From Epibacterium sp. Ofav1-8 (lineage in GTDB: Bacteria > Pseudomonadota > Alphaproteobacteria > Rhodobacterales > Rhodobacteraceae): a stretch of 64,000 nucleotides of DNA. The stretch covers positions 57,219-121,218 of the forward strand of contig NZ_JAKRFD010000016.1 in the NCBI RefSeq assembly GCF_022348185.1. The letters are read 5' to 3'. Positions 52,318-63,876 of this stretch are shown here, piece by piece. The notes beneath the pieces were generated by a model, which was given only the letters and a program-made list of their open reading frames with translations, did no database searches and was not told the origin of the DNA. The position numbers and the translations under genes were made by a program. Every line of letters begins with the position of its first letter. Positions within the stretch are counted from its first letter, which is position 1.

Positions 52318-53472
52318 ATGTCGACGACCCAAGACCGATTTCAACTCTCGCCGCAGACCCGCGTCCTGACGCCCGAGGTGGCCGGCCTGGCGGAGCTTCT
52401 GACCGCGCTGAAGGCCGGACAGTCGATCCTGGCCCGACCGGGTGATGCGCCGATTTCCCCCGTGTTAGAGACGAAACAGTGGCTCTATTGCCAAAGTTCC
52501 GGCTCGACCGGCTATGCCAAGACGATCCGGCGCACACCGCAAAGCTGGATCCGCAGCTTCGAGATGGACCGCGAGAGGTTCGGCCTGTCGTCGGCGGATG
52601 TCTATGCCAGCCTCGGCACCCTGTCGCACTCCTTGACCCTGTTTGCGACGGTTGCGGCCTGTCACATGGGGGCGGATCTGGCCATGCTGGGCGAACGATC
52701 ACCGCGCCGCCAGATGCGGGAGCTTCTGGAGCTGAAGGTGACGGTGCTCTATGCAACGCCGGCTCAGCTGCGTCTGTTGTTGCGGGCGGGGCCCACGGAG
52801 CCGCTGCGGCAACTGCGGCTGATCTTCTCCTCCGGTGGCAAACTGGACCCGGCCACCCGCGCGGCATTGGCGGCGCTCTGTCCCGGGGCGACGGTGCAGG
52901 AGATCTTTGGCGCGTCGGAAACCAGTTACATGACCCTGGCGGGACCGGATGCGCCGCCCGAGTCCGTCGGGCGCGCCTATCCGGGGGTCGAGCTGCGCAT
53001 CGCCGATGCGGATGCGGCTGGCGTGGGCGAGATCTGGATGCGCAGCCCCTATCTGTTTGATGGTTACGAACAGGGGCAGAGCGCGGAGACGCGCTGGCAG
53101 GGCGGATGGCTGACCATCGGCGAGATGGGGTGGATCGATGCGGCGGGCAACCTCTATCCCAAGGGGCGACGCAACCGGATGGTGACGGTGGCTGATCGCA
53201 ATGTGTTTCCGGAAGAGATCGAAGCCGTGCTGATGCAGGCCGACGGGGTCGAGGCCGCGGTTGCGCTGGCGCTGCCGGATGTGCGGCGGGGCCACAGGAT
53301 TGTGGCGGTGGTGCAGGGCACCGCCCCGGCGCGCGTGCTGCGCCAGCTCTGCCGTCAGGACATCGGCGACCATGCGGTGCCGCGCGACATCCGGCATATG
53401 GAGGCGCTGCCCATGCTCGCCGCCGGCAAGCCGGACCTCCAGGCGCTGCGCCGTCTTCTGGAGGTGGAGTAA
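52318..53472 (+). CDS. Short AMP-dependent acyl-CoA synthetase-like protein
   Basis: This is 384 residues from ATG 52318 (ATG 52303 is possible). The adenylation motifs are present: A3-type SSGSTGYAKTIRRTP (~60-74), IFSSGGKLDPATRA, FGASETSYM (A5) and GEIWMRSPYLFDGYE. The C-terminal part has GEMGWIDAAGNLYPKGRRNRM, NVFPEEIEAVL and the final Lys (AAGKPDLQAL). The protein lacks ~120 residues compared with typical acyl-CoA synthetases, mainly at the N-terminus. It activates a carboxylate as acyl-AMP. Its stop overlaps the thiolase start. Confidence 0.85.
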   Translation: MSTTQDRFQLSPQTRVLTPEVAGLAELLTALKAGQSILARPGDAPISPVLETKQWLYCQSSGSTGYAKTIRRTPQSWIRSFEMDRERFGLSSADVYASLGTLSHSLTLFATVAACHMGADLAMLGERSPRRQMRELLELKVTVLYATPAQLRLLLRAGPTEPLRQLRLIFSSGGKLDPATRAALAALCPGATVQEIFGASETSYMTLAGPDAPPESVGRAYPGVELRIADADAAGVGEIWMRSPYLFDGYEQGQSAETRWQGGWLTIGEMGWIDAAGNLYPKGRRNRMVTVADRNVFPEEIEAVLMQADGVEAAVALALPDVRRGHRIVAVVQGTAPARVLRQLCRQDIGDHAVPRDIRHMEALPMLAAGKPDLQALRRLLEVE

Positions 53473-54581
53473 TGCCCCGGATCATTGCCGCGCGGCGCAG
53501 TGCCATTGTGCCGAGAGGCGGCAAATTCGCCGAGTTAGAGCCACATGAGCTGGCCCGACCGGTGATCCGGGCCTGTCTGGCGGATGCACGTCTTGCGCCT
53601 GCGGCGGTCGGAGAGCTGATCCTGTCGAACGCGCTTGGCGCAGGTGGCAACCCGGCGCGGAGCGCGGCGCTTGCTGCCGGTTTGCCGGAACAGGTCGCGG
53701 GCCTGAGCATCGACCGCCAATGCGCGGGCGGGCTGGATGCCATTGTGTTGGGGCATGCGCTGGTGTCGGCGGGGCTGCATGAGGTGGTGATCGCCGGCGG
53801 GGCCGAGAGCTATTCGCGGCGGCCGCTACGTTCGCGCACCTTTGCCGATGGCCGCCCGCCTGTCCCCTACGATCAGGCGCGGTTCACGCCCTGGGCCGAG
53901 CGCGATCCGGACATGGCCGAGGCGGCAGCGACGCTGGCGGCGGATCTGGGGATTGCACAGGCCGAGCAGGATCGCTGGGCGATGCGGAGCCATGCGCTGG
54001 CGCGGCAGGCGGCAGAGGCGCGACGGGCGGAAATCGTGCCGATCGCGGGCTGTACGGCGGATGCTTTCACCCGCGATCTGACGGCGCGTCACTGCGTCCG
54101 GGCAAAGCCGGTTGCCGGGTGCATTACGGCGGCGAATATGGCGGTGGCGGCAGATGCGGCGGCGTTTGTGGTGATCGTGAGCGATCGCCTGGCGCAGGAT
54201 CTGGGCGCCGCGGGGCTGCGCCTGCTGGATGGTGCGACCCGGGGCGCGCGCCCGGAGCAACCCGGTCTGGCGCCGGTCCCGGCCATTGCCGAAATCCTTG
54301 CCCGTCAGGGGCTGACACCACGGGATCTCGGGCGGGCGGAGATCATGGAGGCCTTTGCGGTGCAGGCCCTCGGATGCATCAAAAAGGCCGGATTAGAGCC
54401 TGATATTGTCAATCCGACGGGTGGTGCCCTGGCGCAGGGGCATCCGGTGGGGGCGTCCGGCGCGGTTCTGGCGGTGACGCTGTTTCATGCGCTGCGGGCG
54501 GGCGATCCTCCGGCGCTTGCGGCGATTGCCGCCGCCGGGGGCATCGGAACCGCAGCCCTGTTTGAGGCCGTGGCAGGCTGA
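53472..54581 (+). CDS. Thiolase-family protein lacking the C-terminal catalytic Cys
   Basis: This is a 369-residue protein. The nucleophilic Cys84 is in DRQCAGGLDAIV and the His324 motif is GHPVGASGA. At the C-terminus, where thiolases carry the second active-site Cys (C-x-GGG-x-G), the sequence is AAAGGIG, so Ala353 replaces it. MEAFAVQAL is conserved. The protein is ~20 residues shorter than normal. It may perform condensation-like or other acyl transfer chemistry instead of thiolysis. The ATG overlaps the stop of the AMP-ligase gene, so both probably act on the same acyl substrate. Confidence 0.85.
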   Translation: MPRIIAARRSAIVPRGGKFAELEPHELARPVIRACLADARLAPAAVGELILSNALGAGGNPARSAALAAGLPEQVAGLSIDRQCAGGLDAIVLGHALVSAGLHEVVIAGGAESYSRRPLRSRTFADGRPPVPYDQARFTPWAERDPDMAEAAATLAADLGIAQAEQDRWAMRSHALARQAAEARRAEIVPIAGCTADAFTRDLTARHCVRAKPVAGCITAANMAVAADAAAFVVIVSDRLAQDLGAAGLRLLDGATRGARPEQPGLAPVPAIAEILARQGLTPRDLGRAEIMEAFAVQALGCIKKAGLEPDIVNPTGGALAQGHPVGASGAVLAVTLFHALRAGDPPALAAIAAAGGIGTAALFEAVAG

Positions 54582-54582
54582 C

Positions 54583-54613
54583 AAAAAGAAAGGCGCCGCG
54601 GATGCGACGCCTT
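54583..54613 (-). terminator. Terminator after katG
   Basis: On the minus strand AAGGCGTCGC pairs with GCGGCGCCTT around ATCC (one T-G contact, at 54597 and 54607), followed by TCTTTTT. It is 25 bp past the katG stop. It also starts just after the thiolase stop and could serve both strands. Confidence 0.85.
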
Positions 54614-54637
54614 CCCGGTGATGCAGCTGCCGGCACA

Positions 54638-57036
<2,399 letters not shown>

Positions 57037-57963
57037 ATGAACAATATGACCCTCAAACAGCTGCGCTATTTCGAAGCGCTGACCCGTCACGGCCATTTCG
57101 GGCGCGCCGCGGAAGCCTGCGCGATTTCGCAGCCGGCGCTGTCGGTGCAGATCAAGGAGCTGGAAGAGACGCTGGGGGTGGTCCTGTTCGAGCGCAGCGC
57201 GCGGCAGGTGCGGCTGACCGGGTTTGGTCAGGACTTTGCCGAGCGGGTGCGCGATATTCTGCGGTCGGTGGACGAGCTGGGCGATATGGCGCGGCTGGCC
57301 AAGGATCGCATGGTCGGGCGGCTTCGGATCGGGGTGATCCCGACGGTTGCGCCCTATCTGCTGCCGACCCTGATACATCGTCTCAACGCCGCGCATGGCG
57401 GGCTGGACGTGCATGTCCGCGAGACCCTGACGCAGCGGCTGATTACCGACCTGCTGGATGGCCGGCTGGACACCGCCATTGTGGCGCTGCCGGTGTCGGA
57501 GCCCGGATTGTCCGAGGTTGCGCTGTTTGACGAGAAGTTTGTTCTGGTGCGCTGCGCCACCGATGCGGACAAGCCGGTGCCCTCTCCGGAGGGGCTCCGG
57601 GAGATGAAATTGCTGCTGCTGGAGGAAGGTCACTGCTTTCGCGATCAGGCGGTCTCGTTCTGCAATTTCCGTCCGGCCCTGCCGCGCGACGGGCTGGATG
57701 GCAGTTCGCTGTCGACCCTGGTGCAGATGGTGGGCGCGGGCATCGGGGTGACGATCATACCCGAGATGGCGGTGGCGGTCGAAACCCGCTCCGCGCCGGT
57801 GTCGCTGGCCCGGTTCACCGAAGAAGAGGAGCCGGGGCGCACCATCGGCATGGTGTGGCGCAAGACCAGCCCGCTGGCGCCGCAATTGCAGGAGATTGCC
57901 GAGGTGGTGCGGGAGGCGGCAGAAAGCCTGCATCAGCAAAATCGCCACGTCCTGCCCGCCTGA
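57037..57963 (+). CDS. oxyR: OxyR hydrogen-peroxide sensor (LysR family)
   Basis: This is 308 residues from ATG 57037 (ATG 57046 is possible). The helix-turn-helix is YFEALTRHGHFGRAAEACAI followed by SQPALSVQIKELEETLG. The peroxide-sensing pair is Cys200 and Cys209 in GHCFRDQAVSFC, matching E. coli OxyR Cys199/Cys208. The GVGVTIIPEMAV-like stretch lines the effector domain. In oxidised form OxyR activates katG, transcribed divergently here. It is convergent with the TRAP genes that follow. Confidence 0.95.
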   Translation: MNNMTLKQLRYFEALTRHGHFGRAAEACAISQPALSVQIKELEETLGVVLFERSARQVRLTGFGQDFAERVRDILRSVDELGDMARLAKDRMVGRLRIGVIPTVAPYLLPTLIHRLNAAHGGLDVHVRETLTQRLITDLLDGRLDTAIVALPVSEPGLSEVALFDEKFVLVRCATDADKPVPSPEGLREMKLLLLEEGHCFRDQAVSFCNFRPALPRDGLDGSSLSTLVQMVGAGIGVTIIPEMAVAVETRSAPVSLARFTEEEEPGRTIGMVWRKTSPLAPQLQEIAEVVREAAESLHQQNRHVLPA

Positions 57964-58024
57964 CGTGCAGGAGAACCGCCCCGGCGCCCGGTCCCTGATG
58001 CGGGAGGGGGCGCCGGGGCAGGGG

Positions 58025-59530
58025 TCAGTACAGCAGCATCAGCGGCAGCAGGGTGATCGCCGGGAACAGCACCAGGATGACCACCCGGATCAGATCGGAG
58101 CCGACAAAGAACATCACCGCCTTGTAGGTGTCCACCATCCGCGATTTGGGATCCATCGCGTTGATGACAAAGAGGTTCATGCCCACAGGCGGCGTGATCA
58201 GCCCGACCTCCACCACGATCAGGGTGAGGATGCCGAACCAGATGGCGACATATTCGGTCTCCAGCCGGTTGGCGATGCCCTGGGTCACGCGAATGCCCAG
58301 TTCCTTCATCTGCTCGCGGGTGAGTTCCGTGCCCGTGGCGATGGCGTCCTGGATCGAGGCCAGCATCTCGGCCCCCATGCCCTCCGGCACGCCGGCGCGC
58401 AGCACCTCCATCGCCGCCTCCGCCTGCATGGCGGGCAGCGACACCAGGTCGAAATCCATCGCTGAAATCACCGGGTAGAAGATCGGAATGGTCAGCAGGA
58501 TCATCGACAGGCTGTCCATCAGACAGCCCAGCAGCAGATAGAAGACGAGGATCAGGGCCAATACCATCCAGGGGCTGAGACCCTGTGCAACCACGAAATT
58601 CGCCAGTTCCTGCGGCACCTGTGTCAGCGCGAGAAAGCCGTTGTAGAACCCGGCCCCCAGCACGATGAAGAAGATCATCGCGGTGGAGCGTGCGGTGATC
58701 ATGAAACTGTCGGTGAGGGTGCGCTTGGTCATGCCGCCATTGGCCAGCGCGATCAGCCCGGTGCCAAGCGCGCCCACGGCCGCGCCTTCGGTGGGGGTGA
58801 ACCAGCCCGCGTAGATGCCGCCCACCACCAGGCCAAAGACCAGCAGCACCGGCCAGACCGCAAACAGCAGCGCAAAGCGTTCGCGCCACGGGATCGGCTC
58901 CCGGGTGCCGGCGCTTTCGGGGAACAGGCGCACGTAGATCGAGATCGCGATGACATATCCCAGAGCGGCCAGAAGGCCGGGAATGAAGGCCGCAAGGAAC
59001 AGTTTGGCGATGTTCTGCTCGGTCAGGATGGCATAGATCACCAGCACCACCGAGGGCGGGATCAGGATGCCGAGGGTGCCGCCCGCCGCCAGTGTCGCGG
59101 TGGAGAACCCGCTGGCATAGCCATAGTTCTTCAGCTCGGGCAGGGCGACGCGGCCCATGGTGGCGGCGGTGGCAAGCGAGGAGCCGCAGATGGCGCCAAA
59201 GCCCGCGCAGGCTCCGATGGCGGCCATGGCCACACCGCCCTTGCGGTGGCCGATAAAGCCCTCTGCCGCCTTGAACAGCGCGGTCGACATGCCGCCCAGC
59301 GTGGCAAACTGCCCCATCAGGAAGAACATCGGGATGATCGACAGCGAGTAAGAGGAGAAGGTCGAATAGGTCTCGTTCTTCAGGCGGCCAAAGGCCACCA
59401 CGGTGTCGCCGGTCACGAGAACCAGACCGCCGAGGCCCACCAGGAACATCGACAGGCCGATCGGCACCCGCAGAAAGATGAGCCCCATCAGGACGGGGAA
59501 GGACCAGATTCCGATTTCAAGTGCGCTCAT
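58025..59530 (-). CDS. TRAP transporter large permease (DctM), enlarged
   Basis: This is 501 residues from ATG 59530, ~65 more than usual. The membrane core is typical: IPMFFLMGQFATLGGMSTAL, SLATAATMGRVALPEL, GTLGILIPPSVVLVIYAI and LLLGCLMDSLSMILLTIPIF. Between the last two helix groups (~365-424) an extra, Ala/Glu/Met-rich, soluble-looking insertion occurs (core MEVLRAGVPEGMGAEML, TREQMKELGIRVTQG). After it the usual ITPPVGMNLFV returns. It forms the channel of a second TRAP system with the dctQ and dctP genes upstream. Its ATG overlaps the dctQ stop. Confidence 0.9.
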   Translation of the reverse strand: MSALEIGIWSFPVLMGLIFLRVPIGLSMFLVGLGGLVLVTGDTVVAFGRLKNETYSTFSSYSLSIIPMFFLMGQFATLGGMSTALFKAAEGFIGHRKGGVAMAAIGACAGFGAICGSSLATAATMGRVALPELKNYGYASGFSTATLAAGGTLGILIPPSVVLVIYAILTEQNIAKLFLAAFIPGLLAALGYVIAISIYVRLFPESAGTREPIPWRERFALLFAVWPVLLVFGLVVGGIYAGWFTPTEGAAVGALGTGLIALANGGMTKRTLTDSFMITARSTAMIFFIVLGAGFYNGFLALTQVPQELANFVVAQGLSPWMVLALILVFYLLLGCLMDSLSMILLTIPIFYPVISAMDFDLVSLPAMQAEAAMEVLRAGVPEGMGAEMLASIQDAIATGTELTREQMKELGIRVTQGIANRLETEYVAIWFGILTLIVVEVGLITPPVGMNLFVINAMDPKSRMVDTYKAVMFFVGSDLIRVVILVLFPAITLLPLMLLY

Positions 59531-60108
59531 GACTGGGTCTCCACGCCGTCCCAGACCAGGATCTGGCCGGTGATGGCTTCGATGCTGCGGATCACCGCCA
59601 TGTAAATTCCGACGATGGCCGCGACGACGGCGGCCACCAGGCTTGCTGCATAGGCCCACCAGACCGGAAATTGCAGCAGGAAGGAGGTCTCGCCGTTTTC
59701 GAACTTGCTGACGGTGCCAGCGCCCAGACGCCAGGCGATCAGCACCAGCACCAGGGCAAAGACGATCTCTGTCACCATGCGCAGGATGCGATTGGCGCGG
59801 GCGGGAAAGCTGTTGGCGAAGACATCCACCGCCGCGTGGCCGGAGGTGATCTGGCACAGCGGGATGAAGGAGAAGATGGCAAAGGCGACGCCGGCCTCGA
59901 CCAGCTCGAAGTCACCGTTCACCGGGCCGACCCGCGCCGCCATCCAGTCCGCAAACTGCGGCAGCATGGTTTCCATCCAGTCGCCGTGAAAGACCCCGTT
60001 CAGCAGGCGTCCGGCGATGGAGATGCAGGTCAGGAAAATCAGGAGTGTCAGGACCACGCCGCCGATCATCGCCATGATCCGCGCCAGCCCCGTCATGTAG
60101 CTATGCAT
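59527..60108 (-). CDS. TRAP transporter small permease (DctQ)
   Basis: This is 193 residues from ATG 60108 (ATG 60096 is possible). Four hydrophobic helices are visible (~10-34, 68-86, 108-128 and 145-170). SGHAAVDVFANSFPARANRI is the polar loop after helix 2, with the conserved Asp/Asn-Phe pattern. It partners the large permease next to it. The sequence after helix 1 (FHGDWMETMLPQFADW) is longer than in many DctQ proteins. It lies 90 bp downstream of the binding-protein gene. Confidence 0.88.
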   Translation of the reverse strand: MHSYMTGLARIMAMIGGVVLTLLIFLTCISIAGRLLNGVFHGDWMETMLPQFADWMAARVGPVNGDFELVEAGVAFAIFSFIPLCQITSGHAAVDVFANSFPARANRILRMVTEIVFALVLVLIAWRLGAGTVSKFENGETSFLLQFPVWWAYAASLVAAVVAAIVGIYMAVIRSIEAITGQILVWDGVETQS

Positions 60109-60198
60109 GCCTTTGCCCACCTTTGGCTTTATACAGCACCCTTGCATGCGACGGGGCCCGCTGCACAGGCAAGGCGGACCCCGTCAAGGACGTGCCGA

Positions 60199-61245
60199 TC
60201 AGTTCTGATACTGCGGCGTGTATTTTTCGATCAGCATGGTGGCTTCGTCCAGAAGCGCCTGGCCGTCGATGCCGCGTTCGGACATATCGGCCAGCCAGCT
60301 GTCATAGATCGGCTGCGAGCGGTCGCGCCAGACGGCGGTCTGCTCGGCATCCAGCGTGATCACGTTGTTGCCGAGATCAAGCGCGTTTTCCCGTGCCGGC
60401 ATGTCGGCATCGGCCATGGTGCCGCCGGCAAACACCGACATTTCCAGGCCGGAATTGTCGTCGATGGCCTTTTTCAGGTCATCGGGCAGGCTCTCGTATT
60501 TTTCCTTGTTCATCGCCAGCACGAAGGTCAGCGTATAAAGTGCGCGGCCCTCGAATTCGGTGTGGTTTTCCACCAGTTCCGGCACTTTCAGCGCGGTGGT
60601 GACTTCCCACGGGATGGTGGTGCCGTCGATCACGCCCTTGGAGAGCGCCTCGGGAATGGCGGGCACCGGCATGCCGACCGGGGTGGCGCCCAGTTCGGTC
60701 AGCAGCGCGTTCACGGAGCGGGAGCCGCCGCGGATCTTCACGCCTTCCAGATCTTCCGGTGCCTCGACCGGGTCGGAGGTGTGGAACATGCCGGGACCAT
60801 GGACCCAGCCTGCGAGGATCTTGAAGTCCTTGAATTCACTGTCGAGCCAGTGCTTTTCCATCATGTCCCAATAGGCGTGGCTGACCGCGCGGGCGTTGGT
60901 CATCATGAAGGGCAGTTCGAAGACCTCGGTGGAGGGGAAGCGGCCCGGCGTGTAGCCGACCACGGTCCAGACAATATCGGCGACCCCGTCCTGCGCCTGG
61001 TCGATCAGCTCTGGCGGCTTGCCGCCCAGCTGCATCGAGGGGTAGCGGTCGATCTTGATGCGGTTGTCGGACGCGGCCTCGACCTTGTCGGCCCAGACAT
61101 CCAGGATCAGTTTCGGCACGTTTGCCTGCGCGGGCAGGAACTGGTGCATCTTCAATGTCACCTCCTGCGCGGCGGCGGGCAGGGCGCCCATGGCGGTGAG
61201 CGCCATCGCCGCGGCGGCACCGAGAATCGTTCTGCGAGTGGTCAT
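60199..61245 (-). CDS. TRAP transporter substrate-binding protein (DctP)
   Basis: This is 348 residues from ATG 61245, preceded by GGGAGGAAAC. A signal peptide (TTRRTILGAAAAMALTAMGA, ending ALPAAA/QE) has a twin-Arg start and is likely Tat-type. DctP features are LKMHQFLPAQANVPKLILDV, RIKIDRYPSMQLGG, FELPFMMTNARAVSHAYWD (core ELPFM), LEGVKIRGGSRSVNALL and DGTTIPWEV. It is probably specific for a carboxylate, but this cannot be read from sequence. It is the first gene of a P-Q-M operon. Confidence 0.93.
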   Translation of the reverse strand: MTTRRTILGAAAAMALTAMGALPAAAQEVTLKMHQFLPAQANVPKLILDVWADKVEAASDNRIKIDRYPSMQLGGKPPELIDQAQDGVADIVWTVVGYTPGRFPSTEVFELPFMMTNARAVSHAYWDMMEKHWLDSEFKDFKILAGWVHGPGMFHTSDPVEAPEDLEGVKIRGGSRSVNALLTELGATPVGMPVPAIPEALSKGVIDGTTIPWEVTTALKVPELVENHTEFEGRALYTLTFVLAMNKEKYESLPDDLKKAIDDNSGLEMSVFAGGTMADADMPARENALDLGNNVITLDAEQTAVWRDRSQPIYDSWLADMSERGIDGQALLDEATMLIEKYTPQYQN

Positions 61246-61466
61246 GCGTTTCCTCCCTTTGACCGGGGACCTTTTCCGGTTCCTCTGCGGCAACCTTACC
61301 GTACCCGTGCGTGATGTCGTGCCCAATTTTTGGGCACTGCGCCGACGCGGCGGTCCCGGCACGGTCAAACGTCCCCGCGCTCAGGGCTATTAGGTGCTTT
61401 TGTAACTATCAACGGGAGAGGGCCGGTGATTTTTCGATATTTTCACCATGCGGCGCGGGCTGCGGG

Positions 61467-63473
61467 TCAGTTTGCCACGCCGACGAAGGAGGCCGGGGCG
61501 AGATATTTCATCCAGCGGGCGGCGAACTCATCTGCGGGAATCGGGCGGCCGAACAGGTAGCCCTGCGCCTGGGTGCAGCCCAGGGCGATCAGCCGGTCCT
61601 TCTGTGCCTGGGTTTCGACCCCTTCGGCGATCACGGTCATGTCGAGGCTGCGCCCCATGGCAACAACCGCCGCGACGATGCGGTCATCCTTGAAATTCTG
61701 CGGCAGCGATTTGATGAACCGCCGGTCCAGCTTGATGCGATCAACCGGCAGCTCTTTGAGCATGGCGAGAGAGGAGTAGCCGGTGCCAAAATCGTCGATC
61801 GCCAGACGAATGCCCAGGCGACGCAGCTCGTCGATCAAATTGAGCGAGCTGCGCATGCGCGGGAACATGGTGCTTTCGAGGACTTCGATCTCAAGCCGGG
61901 CCAGATCCACCTGGTGGCGGTCCGCAAGCGCGCAGAGGTCGCTGCCGAAGTCCGGCGCCAGCAGCGAGGTCGCGGAGAGGTTGATCGACAGGTTCATCGG
62001 CGCAAGGCCGGCACGATGCCACTGGCCGAACTGGGCGCAGACCTCGCCGACCACAAACCGGTCGATCGCGGTGGTCAGCCCGGTGTCCAGCGCCAGCGGC
62101 ACAAAGCCCCCCGGCAGCAGCAGCCCCTTGACCGGATGCTGCCACCGCAAGAGCGCCTCGGCACCGATGCATTGCCCGGTGCGCAGGTCGATCTGCGGCT
62201 GGTAGAACATCATCAGCTCGCCCGCCGCGATGGCGCGACGCAGGTCCGCCTCCATTTGCAGGCTCTCCTCGGAGCGCTGTTCCATGTTGTCGGAGAAGAA
62301 ACAGACCTGACCACGCCCCTTGGCCTTGGCATGGCACAGCGAGACCCCCGCGGCTTGCATCAGGTCGCGCTGGCTCTTGCCGTCCTTGGGGTATTGCGCG
62401 ACGCCCAGACTGGCGCTGAGGCGGCAGGTCAGCCCGTCCACCGACAGCTCGTCGCCAAGCGCATGAAGCAGCTCCGAGGCCACATGTGACAGCGCCTCGG
62501 TGGTGGTGACCTGTTCGACAAGCAGGATGAATTCGTCACCGCCAACCCGCCCGACGGTGATGCCGGGGCGGGCGACGGAATGCAGCGCCTCGGCGAGGTG
62601 CTCCAGCACGCGATCGCCCATGTCGTCGCCGAAAACCGAGTTGATGTCGCGAAAGCGATCCAGGTCGACCAGGATCAATGCCAGCCCCTGCCCGGAGGAC
62701 GCGGCCCGTACGATCGCCATTTCGACCAGCGTTTTGATGGCGCGACGATTTGGGAGCGCGGTCAGCGCGTCGCGTAACGCGGCATTGGGGGTGGTCGATG
62801 CCTGGGGGCGGACCTGCCGTTGCGCGCGGAATTCAAAGGTGGGCGCGTTGCGGCCGCTGATCTGGGCGGTGACGCTGAAATCTTCTGATTCCGCCCGGTT
62901 GCCATGTCCCAGAGACCGGGATTCGCCGGACCAGCGCCCTTCGGTGCGGGCTTCGTCGAGGACGGCGTCCCAAAAGGATTTGCCAAAGCCCTGGCGATGC
63001 AGCGCCCATATGTGACGGCCGCGGATCTGATCCAGCGGCAGGCCGGTTTCCGATCTGAACCTGTCATTGGCATCGATCACACGCGCCTGGTCATCAAGGA
63101 CGGCGATGCTCTCGGTCAGATGGGTGCTGAGGCGTGGGGCGCTCTCGTCGGGCGCGGGGCGGTGCTGCTGCCGCGCGCGGCGCAGCACTTCGGCCCCCGT
63201 CATCACCAGCGCAATCAGACCGCACAGCGCCGTCAGCACGATCAGGGCAAGCGGCGGCGGTAGCGACAGCGCATCCGCCAGGGCGGCCTCGGAGGTTGCC
63301 GCGCGGGGGTGCAGAGTGCGCGGATCGAGCGATGTGCCGGATACGGGCGTGGCCGTTGTGGCGCCCGATGACCACAGAAGGACAATCGCGGCCTGTGCCA
63401 GGGGGGTGACACGACACAGCGACGCAGAGATCGCGCTCTGCATCAGACTGCGCCGCTCCTGACCGATCAGCAT
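61467..63473 (-). CDS. Membrane-bound PAS-GGDEF-EAL cyclic-di-GMP enzyme
   Basis: This is 668 residues from ATG 63473, with AGGAGGG upstream; a longer frame is rejected. A hydrophobic N-terminus and a clear helix at ~75-93 (LALIVLTALCGLIALVM) anchor it. A PAS-like domain (~115-215) has IAVLDDQARVIDANDRF. The GGDEF domain has the intact motif at 311-315 and no RxxD inhibitory site just before it. The EAL domain keeps Glu439 of EALLRW and the metal and base residues in IDDFGTGYSSL, KLDRRF, AEGVET and the QGYLFGRP end. Both cyclase and phosphodiesterase centres look complete. Confidence 0.93.
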   Translation of the reverse strand: MLIGQERRSLMQSAISASLCRVTPLAQAAIVLLWSSGATTATPVSGTSLDPRTLHPRAATSEAALADALSLPPPLALIVLTALCGLIALVMTGAEVLRRARQQHRPAPDESAPRLSTHLTESIAVLDDQARVIDANDRFRSETGLPLDQIRGRHIWALHRQGFGKSFWDAVLDEARTEGRWSGESRSLGHGNRAESEDFSVTAQISGRNAPTFEFRAQRQVRPQASTTPNAALRDALTALPNRRAIKTLVEMAIVRAASSGQGLALILVDLDRFRDINSVFGDDMGDRVLEHLAEALHSVARPGITVGRVGGDEFILLVEQVTTTEALSHVASELLHALGDELSVDGLTCRLSASLGVAQYPKDGKSQRDLMQAAGVSLCHAKAKGRGQVCFFSDNMEQRSEESLQMEADLRRAIAAGELMMFYQPQIDLRTGQCIGAEALLRWQHPVKGLLLPGGFVPLALDTGLTTAIDRFVVGEVCAQFGQWHRAGLAPMNLSINLSATSLLAPDFGSDLCALADRHQVDLARLEIEVLESTMFPRMRSSLNLIDELRRLGIRLAIDDFGTGYSSLAMLKELPVDRIKLDRRFIKSLPQNFKDDRIVAAVVAMGRSLDMTVIAEGVETQAQKDRLIALGCTQAQGYLFGRPIPADEFAARWMKYLAPASFVGVAN

Positions 63474-63876
63474 TGGTCCCTCCTGTCCCCATTTGGAGCC
63501 TAACACCAGCAGGGCATCTGTCAACTGGAGGTTGCATTCAGGATTTGCGACGTAGAGCCGATTTAACCCTTTCAAAACGGGGGCAACGGCTGGCGGTCGG
63601 AGGCGGAGCAAATTGGCAGCGCCCGGCGGGTCTGTGCGCCGGAGCCGCCGCTGTTGCGCGCTGTCTGGGCAAGTTGAATGAGGAAACTTTAATTTGATTG
63701 ACTGATCAGTCAATAATTGATTAGGTCGCCCCTAACATCCGCACCAAGCCGATTCCCGGTGCTGAATGGGGCGCATCGACGCCGGTGTTCAGCAGTGGCC
63801 GGTGCGCCTTTGGATGGACGTATGCCCTCGTCCTTGGTGAGGGCCGACACATTGAGCAATCTGAAAGACGCCCCTT
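63474..63876. other. Divergent intergenic region before betC
   Basis: This is a 403-bp gap between the GGDEF-EAL gene (minus) and betC (plus). It contains the perfect palindrome at 63697-63714 and AT-rich flanks (AACTTTAATTTG, AATAATTGATTAGG), a likely promoter-operator. No protein gene was identified. Confidence 0.55.
63697..63714. promoter_or_regulatory. Perfect 18-bp palindrome ATTGACTGATCAGTCAAT (TetR/BetI-type operator)
   Basis: All 18 bases form a perfect inverted repeat centred between 63705 and 63706. It is embedded in AT-rich DNA 162 bp upstream of the betC start. TGACTGATCAGTCA-type palindromes are typical of TetR-family repressors. BetI, a TetR-family protein, controls bet genes in many proteobacteria, so it is the first candidate. 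Confidence 0.75.
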
